A DNA stretch of 64,000 nucleotides from Phytophthora colocasiae (taxonomy: Eukaryota; Oomycota; Peronosporomycetes; Peronosporales; Peronosporaceae). Position numbers and translations under genes: made by a program. Positions 20,353 through 30,295 of the stretch are shown piece after piece. The stretch is from contig JAGKQI010000049.1 in the NCBI GenBank assembly GCA_018806915.1, positions 2,024,400 to 2,088,399 on the forward strand, in the 5' to 3' direction. The notes beneath the pieces were generated by a model. It worked only from the letters and a program-made list of their open reading frames with translations, made no database searches and was not told the origin of the DNA. The number at the start of each line of letters is the position of its first letter. Within the stretch, counting starts at the first letter, position 1.

Positions 20353-21753
20353 CTACTTGAAAACGATGAACGGACGAACGAAAGCGAAGAAATTGATCCA
20401 ATGAGCCGCTGACGAGATTGGCTTGCCGTCGCCGGAGTCGTATATAGTACGCTTGGAACCTTCAACAGTGAGCACAACGCAGTGACCGACGAAGCTGTGA
20501 TTGTAAGCGCCAACCAGATAAATTCCATCCACGAGATCGAGTTCTTGTAGTACACGCGCTCCACGGCGACCGGGAACGGATAATTCTTCTTCGTAAGAGC
20601 ATTATATCTGAAATCGCGACCATCATCACGAAGGCGCCGAAGAAACCGAAGCACTGTCTTCCAGGTGGCTCCCTCAGTAAGATCCACTTGGTTCAACTTG
20701 AGCTCATCTTGAACAAAAAATCATCAATTTCCTGCTGTGTAATTATATCCGGACGACCAGCCAATTCAGCAGCGCGATTCAGTGCATTAAACATGCACAG
20801 GTTTTGTCCATCAGCTCCCAGCAGAAATGTTCCATACGTGTCACCCTTACAAAATTGCTCGAAATGTTCAATCTTCGAAGCTATCCAACGATCCACAAGA
20901 TCCATTTCATCGTTAAAATTATCCTCACACAATTGCTCTATTGGCTCCCAAGTCTCCACGTAGTACTTTCCAATTCCGACTTCATTTAATGCCCAAAGCA
21001 CGTGATACTCACGCCCAAACTTTCCATCACGTCGGTTGTTGATGCGAGCAACATTCCACTTCGCCTTGGTAGTTGCATATCCATTGGAAACGGTCACACG
21101 ACTTAGGCCATAGTATTTGCCATTGATCGGATAATAGATCACCTCGTTATCAGGCACACTAGGGTCGAGAACAGCAGATACTTGGTCTGTTGCAGCAGTC
21201 ACCGAGTCGGTAGCAGCAGCTGCGGAGTCGGTTGCAGCAGCCGCCGAGTCGTTTGCAGCAGCCGCTGAGTCGGTTGCAGCAGTGGCCAGATCCGTCCGAG
21301 AAGTCGCAGAAGCGCACTTGCAATTCTTGCAAGCGGCGGAAATCTCCGTATTTACAAACGTACAAATCAAACATACCCAAGTTGTGCAGCCTGACTCCAC
21401 AGACTGAGCAGTGCAGACAGAGACACGTGGTGCAGCAATGGTGTCACTATTTCCCCCGTTTTAGTGACATGTGCACTGCACACTTCCGCCCTGGTCGGCT
21501 CCACCTCGTCAGCGGTGCCGCAGACCGTTCCTGCCGTCTCTCCATCCCCTGAAGCGATGCGAACATGATCCCCGTGGTGTGATGCGTCTCCTGCTGCTGA
21601 CTGCGTGCATCTCGCGGCCTTGCGTGCCCGCTTGAGTGCCCTAATCTTGGAAGCAGTCCGGGGCTTCCTCTTCTTCTGGGTTTTCGTACCAGGAGCCGGC
21701 GTGCCCCGAAGCGCTTCCTCACGTGTGATCCCAGTCACCCTAATGCGTGCCAT
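20353..21753 (-). pseudogene. Antisense passenger gene: RanBP2 zinc finger, chromodomain-like, cysteine-peptidase-like
   Basis: Runs opposite to pol, from an ATG at 21753 to a TAG at 20353. A basic Lys/Arg-rich N-terminus comes first. Near 21380-21310 the motif WVCLICTFVNTEISAACKNC fits the RanBP2-type zinc finger (W-X-C-X2-C...N...C-X2-C). An Ala/Thr/Asp/Ser repeat tract follows (21160-21290). Next is a chromodomain-like segment (YHVLWAL...YYVETWEPIEQL...LVDRW), then DGQNLCMFNALNRAAEL, resembling the Cys box of OTU-type peptidases. Finally, about 20490-20380, GIYLVGAYNHSFVGHCVVL and IYDSGDG could supply the His and Asp. Frame changes lie near 21400, in a T6 run near 20720, and near 20600. 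The gene is confined to the element interior, so it probably travels with it. Role unknown; chromatin targeting plus deubiquitinase-like activity is speculation. Confidence 0.6.
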
Positions 21754-21924
21754 TGGCTTGCCAAGCGCCAGCCTCACTTCGCTACAACAAGGGCAGCGCC
21801 AAGCTATGGCTGCAGGACGCTGGCTTCCACGTGGAGCAATGTGTGACTGAGGGGGCACTACTTATGTTCGCAAGTACCTACCAAATTAAATAATTGCGTA
21901 GGTCGATCATCTATGTAATGATGC

Positions 21925-21931
21925 AGGGAGG
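21925..21931 (+). other. Polypurine tract of Copia-2
   Basis: AGGGAGG, one base before the 3' LTR. Marks the true 3' boundary of the internal region and places the antisense gene inside the element. Confidence 0.6.
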
Positions 21932-21932
21932 C

Positions 21933-22125
21933 TGTTAAAGTTGCAATCATTTCATAGTAAAACCTCTCTATCAAGATAATAGTGGATCTCACTATAACAA
22001 TAGTAGAGAGTAGTGTAGTTCTTAGCCACCAGTCGTTCCCACACCACTGCGTTGATGTTTAAACACTAAAACATAACTTCTTCTTCTTCTTTCCCCTCAA
22101 CTACTCCAGCTTCACCCTTGCAACA
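21933..22125 (+). repeat. 3' LTR of Copia-2
   Basis: 193 bp, TGTTAAAG...GCAACA, followed by AAGTG (22126-22130), from which block A continues. Confidence 0.95.
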
Positions 22126-23364
22126 AAGTGGAATAAATTTGTCGGTACTTAACATATCGAATTACTGTTTATTTCTATTATGTTGAGCGCAGCATTTCAT
22201 GTTGAACCCATGTGAGTAGATTTAATGAGAGACAGCAAGCTGTCATGGGTGACATGCGAACAGAGACCCGATTTCGCGTGGAGAGTTTCGAAACGATTCC
22301 TGGTATCTTCAACAGGAACTTCAACATCTTGAAACCAAGGAACTCGATGTTGATCAAGTTTTGGAATGGGCAGTCAACAACAACCTGTTCATTGGCAGAG
22401 GCACGGATCGCATCAGTCACAACAAGTATGATGTCTTCAACATCTTGCTCAACGGATATGGTGTGTGGACACCCTTCAGCAAAAACGCGTTGAAGCCTTC
22501 TCCTCTACTGAACTCGCTACGTGCTACGTTTGTGATTGTTGGTGTCCTCGCACTAGGGGTTCGCCGAGTCGATGACGACGAAGATGAGGAGATGAAGGAG
22601 CTGGATGTGATTGAACTCTCAACGACATACAGCGAGGAGTTGGACGTACAAGGCGATCGCGACCATGCCATTGACAGTGACACTACTGATCCGGATTATG
22701 TTTGCCGAACTTTCGAACACCTCGTTGTCACTTGAAGGGCCGTCGCTGGTATGTTTGCAAGAACAGCATCGGGAAATTGTAACGCGTCAAAGATCGAAAG
22801 AACGTCTGTGTGAAGTGGTGATGGAACGGTTCGGGGAGAACTGGTATGAGCACGTGGAGAAATTTTGTTGCTTGAGGCATCCCGTCATTTAGACAAGGTC
22901 TGGACGTCGTTGGTAGGTTTGGAGGAGAGTTTTTAGCGTCTAAGGACAAAAAATAGGACAAAAAACTGCATGTATTAACGATCCGTTGTCTAAACTTTAA
23001 ATAAAACACTCAAACTGGAATAACTTCACCAATATTTCACATATGGAAATGCTACTTAGCATGATTATATAGCGCGTAAATTCTACTTTGAATCCATCTA
23101 AGTAGAACGAGGTGACTTTAACCCCCCCCCGCACTCGCACGTTGTATATAACTACATGTTATGAAAAAGGTCCCCACATTTCAAAGATTTAAAAAATGTG
23201 TTTTTACTCTAACTGTGTTTGACCGACACAGACGTGGTGACGTCGAATCCCACAGATCAGACCTTTGAAGGTCTACTGAGGCGAGGGTCTGGGCGGAAAG
23301 TACCATACCCGCCACAAGCATTCGATATTAAGACGGATATAATAGGTGAAGGAATAAAGAAGTG
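22126..23364 (+). repeat. Block A, left arm of locus-3 palindrome
   Basis: Inverse of 24006-25245 (coordinate sum 47370-47371) and direct copy of 1-846. Carries the gene-like remnant at 22253-22735 and a run of nine C near 23121-23129. Inner end is GAAGTG at 23364. Confidence 0.88.
22253..22735 (+). pseudogene. Gene-like remnant in block A, unknown function
   Basis: The frame is open from just after a TGA (22250-22252) to TGA at 22733-22735, about 160 codons. It includes a Gln/Leu/Glu-rich helical segment (YLQQELQHLETKELDVDQV), a hydrophobic stretch (RATFVIVGVLALGVRR) followed by DDDEDEE, and an Asp-rich tail. There is no ATG near the start. A GTGAGT donor-like hexamer sits at 22212. The adjacent frame (22611-22892) continues with a plausible charged sequence (QEQHREIVTRQRSKERLCEV), so an indel may split one older gene. 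Other copies are at 1-220 (partial), 7690-8172 (minus) and 24636-25117 (minus). The one visible hydrophobic stretch could be a membrane helix, but no family is recognised. Copies differ by very few substitutions, which reflects recent duplication rather than selection. Confidence 0.4.
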
Positions 23365-24005
23365 AAAAGGATTATGGTAAAATAAAAGAAGTTAGAAAGT
23401 GTAAAGAAAAGTAGAGTGTAAACTTTAGGATGGTTGAAATGCAGAAATGTAGTGTGTGGAGTAAACAATGAAACGTAGAGTGAAGAAAAAGAGTACAAAA
23501 TTGTATGTATGGGGTAGAATAAACAAAGTAAAGTGTTTGCAAATGAAGTGTATGAAGAAGTGTGCAAAAAAAACGAATTAAATAAAGTAAAATGTAAGTA
23601 AAGTGTACGAAGTATAAAGTGTAGAAAAGCAAGTGTAGGAAAAATATAGAGAAGGTGTAAATAACGTACTTTTCCTATACTCTACTTTATCAATACTCTA
23701 TTTTATCAACTAGACGTAGAGTACGCCGAATACAGCGTAGTCGATGGCTCTGATGGTCCCAAAATCACAGTTTTGTGCCATGTTTTGCATGAAGTCGATG
23801 GTTCCATGACGCGTAGTCGATGGTCCCGGTCTACATCTATTAGCTAAAATGCAACTAATAGCGTTCATGGATTGGCTAAAATGGTTAATAATGCTCACTA
23901 AACGAATGTTGGCTTTTAAGAGCATGGAGGTGCTGTAGCATGTCGAGAATAGCCGGTCATCAACCTTAATATAGGAAATCCCATACAAAAACTCCGGGTC
24001 GATTG
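23365..24005 (-). repeat. Segment M at locus 3, inverted
   Basis: 641 bp, the reverse complement of the locus-1 M including the terminal AAAAGGATTA. Contains an intact Copia-1 target site near 23423-23438. The C-poor counterpart of the G-poor tract lies at about 23425-23665. Confidence 0.88.
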
Positions 24006-25245
24006 CACTTCTTTATTCCTTCACCTATTATATCCGTCTTAATATCGAATGCTTGTGGCGGGTATGGTACTTTCCGCCCAGACCCTCGCCTCAGTAGACC
24101 TTCAAAGGTCTGATCTGTGGGATTCGACGTCACCACGTCTGTGTCGGTCAAACACAGTTAGAGTAAAAACACATTTTTTAAATCTTTGAAATGTGGGGAC
24201 CTTTTTCATAACATGTAGTTATATACAACGTGCGAGTGCGGGGGGGGGTTAAAGTCACCTCGTTCTACTTAGATGGATTCAAAGTAGAATTTACGCGCTA
24301 TATAATCATGCTAAGTAGCATTTCCATATGTGAAATATTGGTGAAGTTATTCCAGTTTGAGTGTTTTATTTAAAGTTTAGACAACGGATCGTTAATACAT
24401 GCAGTTTTTTGTCCTATTTTTTGTCCTTAGACGCTAAAAAACTCTCCTCCAAACCTACCAACGACGTCCAGACCTTGTCTAAATGACGGGATGCCTCAAG
24501 CAACAAAATTTCTCCACGTGCTCATACCAGTTCTCCCCGAACCGTTCCATCACCACTTCACACAGACGTTCTTTCGATCTTTGACGCGTTACAATTTCCC
24601 GATGCTGTTCTTGCAAACATACCAGCGACGGCCCTTCAAGTGACAACGAGGTGTTCGAAAGTTCGGCAAACATAATCCGGATCAGTAGTGTCACTGTCAA
24701 TGGCATGGTCGCGATCGCCTTGTACGTCCAACTCCTCGCTGTATGTCGTTGAGAGCTCAATCACATCCAGCTCCTTCATCTCCTCATCTTCGTCGTCATC
24801 GACTCGGCGAACCCCTAGTGCGAGGACACCAACAATCACAAACGTAGCACGTAGCGAGTTCAGTAGAGGAGAAGGCTTCAACGCGTTTTTGCTGAAGGGT
24901 GTCCACACACCATATCCGTTGAGCAAGATGTTGAAGACATCATACTTGTTGTGACTGATGCGATCCGTGCCTCTGCCAATGAACAGGTTGTTGTTGACTG
25001 CCCATTCCAAAACTTGATCAACATCGAGTTCCTTGGTTTCAAGATGTTGAAGTTCCTGTTGAAGATACCAGGAATCGTTTCGAAACTCTCCACGCGAAAT
25101 CGGGTCTCTGTTCGCATGTCACCCATGACAGCTTGCTGCCTCTCATTAAATCTACTCACATGGGTTCAACATGAAATGCTGCGCTCAACATAATAGAAAT
25201 AAACAGTAATTCGATATGTTAAGTACCGACAAATTTATTCCACTT
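24006..25245 (-). repeat. Block A, right arm of locus-3 palindrome
   Basis: Near-identical to 7059-8290 in the same orientation. Includes the minus-strand gene-like remnant (25117 to 24636) and nine G at about 24240-24248. Continues without a break into block C. Confidence 0.88.
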
Positions 25246-26339
25246 TAAGTCAAATCTGCTCACCTAATAGTTAACTGCACTTACCGCTTAAAACGTTTCC
25301 CTCTTTCTGGTGTAATGTCAACTAGACTTGAATGTTGGTAACGCTACTTAGCTGTATCTAATATGATTTCTCACTCTATACACGATAGTACTTGGTAGCA
25401 CTCTCAAACCTTTTTTTTTACAAAGTTATTAAACATTGAAGTGACGTTTCAAAAGCTCGCCTTTGACCGACCATAACTCAATTTAGACTTGCACTCTATC
25501 AAATCTGTATAGATGGATCTAACGTACCTATTTATGCTCTTTCCAATGGTGCCTTGTGTGACTACCAAACCTTATATCTCAAGTCAGTATTATCTTATAC
25601 TGGATTTTTCAAAGAAGAGACATTTTTGATAGTGTACCTTTATTACGCACATGTAAGCAATGTACTTTTCAAACTGTTTCCTGTGGTGTCCCGTGTGGCG
25701 GCCAGATTAAACACCTGAAGTCAGTTTTATCTTATACAAGGAGTTTTAAACACGGAGACGTTTTAAGGATGGTTATCTTATTTATATCACATGTGAGTCT
25801 CGCCATTATGCTCTCCGTGTCGAAATACGGTACCTCACCAATTTTCGTATAGTGACGTGTAGTATTAAAGAAGTTAAAAATAAAGATGATCAGCCCATTT
25901 ATGCTGATCTCACAATCAACTTCCCTGTGTCGAAATACTCCACTCACAACTTTTCATTTAGTGAAGTTCAGTATTGAAGGAGTTTAAAAAAACTGGTTCA
26001 GTCGTTCGTTTATATCACAAGGGAGTACTGTCATACATTTTCCAATATACGGCCGATTTCACTCAGTTTTGACTCCGCAGTTGACATGGCTTTTTTGTAT
26101 GGGATTTCCAAAATTATATAGTGGTACTAAAAAACTAAAATAGTTAATGAATGAAACAACAACAAAAAAATATTTGGGTTTTTGGACGTTTTGAGGACCC
26201 TATATCAACGTTCGAGGACCTTATATGGGCGTCTATTTTAGGTATCGGGGGCCCTAAAGAACCTTAGCATGAACATTCATCCGCGTTGGAAATATATAGT
26301 AGCAGTAGTCTCCCTGTCCTTGATGTACGTAACACCCCA
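25246..26339 (+). repeat. Third, truncated copy of block C
   Basis: Matches 8291-9392 closely and stops at AACACCCCA, shortly before the minisatellite. Contains no solo LTR or captured exon because these lie further along C. Confidence 0.85.
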
Positions 26340-29042
26340 GGTTTCAGTCTCGTTTTGGTGTTTTTTTGTGACGATCTAGTTTTTGGTGTCGAAGGCGCTG
26401 TGAGAATGATGGCTCGAAGTCGATAGGTCGCTGTCTGGCCCGTGAGCCGCGTTGATTTTCCGATAATACAGGACTTAGGCTTACTGGATGGCTGATTGTA
26501 GTCGTAGATGCCTGCTGAGAGTCGACAATAGCACCCGATGAAGTCGCTGAAATACTGCTCTCTTCGACTTCGTGCCTGAAATTGCCTTTTCTGGAAATCT
26601 CTTATTCACTTCACCACATCACGATTGCAATATTTTTGCCGAAGTCTATCACGACAGATTCCACGGTGTATTTGGTACGCATTCGTCCTGCCCTGACTTT
26701 CTTTATGAAACATTTTTAATGGGCGAAGGAATGCGAGACTTCGCTGAACGAGAACTCAAATAATTTTTACTTGTTTTTCACGATTCGCCATGGATACATG
26801 AATCGACATGCATGCATAGTTATTCCCCTCACAGCTCTGTTGTTGGATTTCGTGAAAAAAATACAGAGCAATGGGTATCCATTGCACGATCTATACCCCA
26901 AACTTGAACCCTTTTAGTGATGTGTATTCCCTGCTTTTTGTTCAAGTTGAATTTATTGCTCGACAGGAATATTCATATGTCAGCAGTCTTCATTTAAGCT
27001 CGCATGGTATTAACGTCCAAATCTACTGGACCTGTATGGAGTCAGCAGTAGTTCTTTCAAAATTCATGGTACACAAAAAATTGTTGATTGCAACCCTTCC
27101 CGAAAATTGGGAGTACTGTTCGAGCTAGAACGTCACGGTAAACACAACGTGTGGCATTTACAAAAAAACAGTCCCCCGGGTGCTAATATAAATATGTATT
27201 GGTATATGACTTGCTTTGAGTGGCCTAACGGCGAACAGTAAAGTTGGTGCACTAGTATCACTCTAGACTAATTTCATCAACGTGGCCTCTTAACTCTTTT
27301 TGGACGCTTGCTGCTCAAAATATACGCTGCTATCCTTGTTGCCCCAGTATTTTGTATTGGTCAAATAATTTAGAAATCGTACTTAATTTTTATTTGGAGG
27401 TTAATTTGTAATCTCTCAGTAATGGTTCTTCGCTTACGACAGGGGCGATGAGGTATTATCAAGAAAAGAAATATTCAAACGCTTTCTTTTAGAGCCAACA
27501 CAAGGTGAGGCAATCTTATTATGAAAGTAATTGTTGAATTGGGGCAGTCAGCTACTTCACACACAGATGTTGTGTGAACCAAATCGTATATATCGTGCAA
27601 ATAAAAACACACACATTTCGTTTCGAAATACTCAACTGTTATACATCCGGTGGTTATTTTGCCAATAGTCATCCTTGCCAGTGGCTATCATCCAACAACC
27701 CAGAATTCATTGTGTTCAACTCGCTCTTGTATTTGCAGTACGTGCAGGAGGGGGTGGCGGAGCAGAAGACGATAGAACACGTACGACTCGCGAGCAGCAG
27801 CAAAAATTACATAGTGAACTTGGCCAAGTTGCCTTACATAGCAAACAAATACATCGGTCTTCAATCTTCCTTGCCGAGCTCACTTCCACCTGCCAACAGC
27901 TTATTGAGAGAGGCTAAAATCTACTTCACCCCTGTGCTAACTTCGGTGTTGGTTTATTTACTGACTTTAGATTATTGGATGTCTCAAATTAGTACTACAG
28001 CCAACAATTTCATCGTCGCCGAGTGTGCCAGCTGGTTCGTCGCTAAATCGTATTCAAATGAAGATAGATATTGTTAAGTCATGGTGACAGTACTTTCGAT
28101 GGTAAAGAGGCAAAACGAAAATCTTAGCAGTATAACTGGAGTTGAGTACATGAATGATCTCCCAGAACGTTTGGATCGGCTGTTGGACTCAGTGCAGTTC
28201 AGCATGAATACTTTGGTAGATTTTGGAAAGTTGATCGAGATCGAACAAAGCGTTGAAAGTACTTCCTCATGTTTCGGAGGCTCTTTATCACATCCCGAAC
28301 ACCTTCTTTACATTTCCAACCCAAAAATTTCTCATTTCGTTTTCGGCAAGAAGAGCAGAAACAGATACGTCTGGCTACGTGAAACTTCTGCGAACCCGGA
28401 GAGTTGACTAGCGTGGCGGCGATTTTAAAGTACTGGGCTCTTTTCTCAGCATTGATGTCGCTATAGCAACGAAATCCGGGTGTAGAGCCGACCAATTGGA
28501 ATGAAAGTTGTATAATACGCGCGAGGGAGCTACAATTATATTTGCGATATGGTGAGCGGACACCATTTAGCGCTCTGCAAGAAGTCATAAGGTTTGGTTC
28601 TAGTATTACGATGCGACGGATAGCTGCGTTACTTTGGCCAATTTGAATCCTTTTTTTCTTCAATTTGTTTGCTTGTCTTACAGTTTTAATTAGAGCTGTA
28701 TAGAGATTTGCGAGGTCTGAAATGAGGTCTGAAATACATCAACAAACGCCAAGCTGTCTTTTTTCTTTTGTGAACCCAAGTTATTGGGGGCATTTTTTTC
28801 TGCTCGGGGGCTGTGCGACAATTTTTGGAATACTATCTGTGGATGTAGTTTTCTAGATGATACTCGAAATAAGACGTTTTAGTATATCTCGTGTACGTAC
28901 GACCAGCTTTCAATTTGTTTATAGCTAGGTTTCCTCTAGGAATATTGTGTTCAGCTGAAACATAGACTGATTCCGACCATATTTACTTTCCTTGTAGGTT
29001 ACCCAGTAACACGGACACTAAACTGCAAAGTCGATAAACACT
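26340..29042 (+). other. Low-copy region without a supported intact gene
   Basis: Sequence not repeated elsewhere in the window. Several short open frames lie on the plus strand (26572-26763, 26871-27128, 27574-28077, 28081-28407) with no convincing starts or domains. The 27574-28077 frame contains a hydrophobic piece (TPVLTSVLVYLLTLDYWM). That piece could be an upstream part of the helicase-like remnant that follows, but the resemblance is weak. I see no RNA gene or promoter I can support. Confidence 0.5.
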
Positions 29043-29829
29043 GTGATTAACAGCCCTTGTACGAAAGCAGGTTTGGAGAAAGGCGTTCGAGAGTACCGCC
29101 ATATTGCAATCGCCTTTAAATACTCCCTTATCGAAGAAAACAATCATTCTCGAAACCTATTTGACTTACAGGCTGCACATTCGGGCCAGGTAGCGAAAAC
29201 GATATACAGTCGATCAACTACGGATCCCTCTTTCATGTCACGGGATGACTTACGAGAGTACCGTCGGTGCTCGATTGAGTGGCAGAGTCTACTTAATCTA
29301 GAAGCTAAAGCACCAAGACCAGCAGATATTTTGCACGTTGGTAACTCCCCTTCGGTTAAAGAAATGACACAACTTCCGGAGACGTTAGAGTGCTTAGAGG
29401 GCAGTAACCACTATATGAATCAATTAGGAACATGGAGCGCTTTGAACACTTTGTTAATGAGTCGTCTGACGGATCCAACTCAAAATATTCGAGGTCGTCA
29501 GGTGACGATAGAGCAAGCGCAATCCAGTTGTACCCCATCCCAACTCTGTAAAGCAAGGGTTTTCTTGCAACAATTCTAAACGATCCCGAAGCTGGCTTTA
29601 AATCAACCGAGCAAAGTCTTGCTGTTGCGTCTGGTTGTGAATGGCACTCTGAAGTGTTTGATATGAAGCCGCCGCAGAGGAATGAAGTAGACTGCGGGAT
29701 TTACCTTCATTACTAGATGGACGTCGTGTCGAGAAATCTACAGAGAAACAGCTGGTACAAGTATCAATCGTCAAAGATAACCTCGCGGTATGGACAGTTG
29801 ATGGATTCAACATGACACAGGTCGAAGAA
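29043..29829 (+). pseudogene. Remnant resembling telomere-linked RecQ-type helicase / tyrosine recombinase region
   Basis: The open frame 29043-29579 (GTG at its start, no convincing ATG) contains REYRHIAIAF, then FDLQAAHSGQVAKTIYSR, then RRCSIEWQSLL. This layout (Tyr-Arg-His; a Gln-Ala-X-His-Ser box; Ala-X-X-Tyr) matches my memory of a region found next to the helicase domain in fungal subtelomeric RecQ-like (TLH) proteins. It is also similar to box II of tyrosine recombinases. After an indel near 29580, PEAGFKSTEQSLAV recalls the FRS-X-EQ entry to a helicase domain. No Walker A motif is readable afterwards; the frame breaks again and further coding traces (VSIVKDNLAVWTVDGFNM) end at 29841. 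A decayed, truncated gene. Family assignment is from motif layout only. Confidence 0.4.
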
Positions 29830-29841
29830 CGTCGTGCTTAA

Positions 29842-30207
29842 ACGTTCCCAAGATGGCATCAAGAATGTAGCTTGAATAGAGACTGCCACTGTATGAGCTT
29901 AAATTCATTCAAATATAAACACCTCGCTTTCTTGTAGTTGATAACTGTAACACGAGCTGTCAACATGCAAAGAATCAATATTGGCATCCAGTTCAACGCA
30001 CCAAAGTTTAATTATACCTGAAATATCATACCGAACACTGTCCCTGGCCATCTCAGCATCTCATGGAAGAGTTGTTGTGTGGTACAAGACGCTTCATACG
30101 CTGGAGGGGTGTTGTTGGGCACTACAACCTGCACCAGCAACTCAGTTAGGCACCATTTGTACTCTGACGTACCAGTTAGCCTAGAACGGAGTACTGTAGC
30201 GGCTTGT
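29842..30207. other. Unassigned spacer
   Basis: About 370 bp between the helicase-like remnant and the first telomere-like motif. No gene, repeat or RNA that I can support. Confidence 0.5.
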
Positions 30208-30230
30208 CTAGGGTTTAGGGTTCCTAAACC
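30208..30230 (+). repeat. Short telomere-like motif forming a hairpin
   Basis: CTAGGGTTTAGGGTTCC contains about two TTTAGGG-type units. GGTTTAGG (30212-30219) and CCTAAACC (30223-30230) make an 8 bp stem with a 3-base loop. The shared string TAGGGTTTAGGGTTCCTA recurs at 32145-32161. Confidence 0.6.
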
Positions 30231-30232
30231 GA

Positions 30233-30293
30233 CACGTCCCTGGGTTAAAATCCCATACAAAAAATACACTCCCCCCAGAATGTCAGGGACGTG
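30233..30293. repeat. 61 bp perfect-ended inverted repeat
   Basis: CACGTCCCTG (30233-30242) pairs with CAGGGACGTG (30284-30293). It lies exactly between low-copy DNA and the C-related block. Contains ATCCCATACAAAAA, the reverse of the phrase found at the left end of M. Confidence 0.6.
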
Positions 30294-30295
30294 AC

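Larger units (their letters stand above)
15290..22125 (+). mobile_element. Copia-2, Ty1/copia retrotransposon with antisense passenger gene
   Basis: 6836 bp with 193 bp LTRs that differ at four positions (about 2%). Internal order is a primer site overlapping the gag ATG, gag-protease-integrase-RT-RNase H in the plus direction, a ~1.4 kb gene remnant in antisense, a purine tract and the 3' LTR. The antisense region lies inside the tract-to-LTR boundary, so it is part of the element rather than a flanking sequence. Pol carries nonsense codons, frameshifts and a deletion; the copy is dead. It sits only in the right arm of palindrome 1. Confidence 0.93.
1..24858. repeat. Giant palindrome 1 (axis near 11793), arms ~5.9 kb each
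   Basis: Sequence from 11477 leftwards is the reverse complement of sequence from 12109 rightwards. Paired landmarks have a nearly constant coordinate sum close to 23580-23586: 11477/12109, 10955/12629, 8998/14583 and 8290/15289. Past the Copia-2 insertion the pairing continues from 22126 (8213/22212, 8064/22361). Past the Copia-1 insertion it continues from 1427 down to 1, which pairs near 24858. With the two copia elements and their target duplications removed the arms are 5.9 kb each. They differ mainly in homopolymer lengths and scattered substitutions. The spacer is segment M (631 bp). The left arm is cut by the window start, so the true arm may be longer. Confidence 0.9.
14191..26339. 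repeat. Palindrome 2 (axis near 23685), arms ~2.3 kb
   Basis: Right arm 24006-26339 is the reverse complement of 22126-23364 plus, across Copia-2, 15289 back to about 14191. The spacer is M, inverted (641 bp). At 26339 the match stops abruptly after AACACCCCA and low-copy DNA begins. Confidence 0.9.

Noticed and set aside
28199..28663. 154-codon minus-strand ORF in the low-copy region
   Set aside because: Overlaps plus-strand frames, Cys/Arg-rich without domains, and no supporting start or context.
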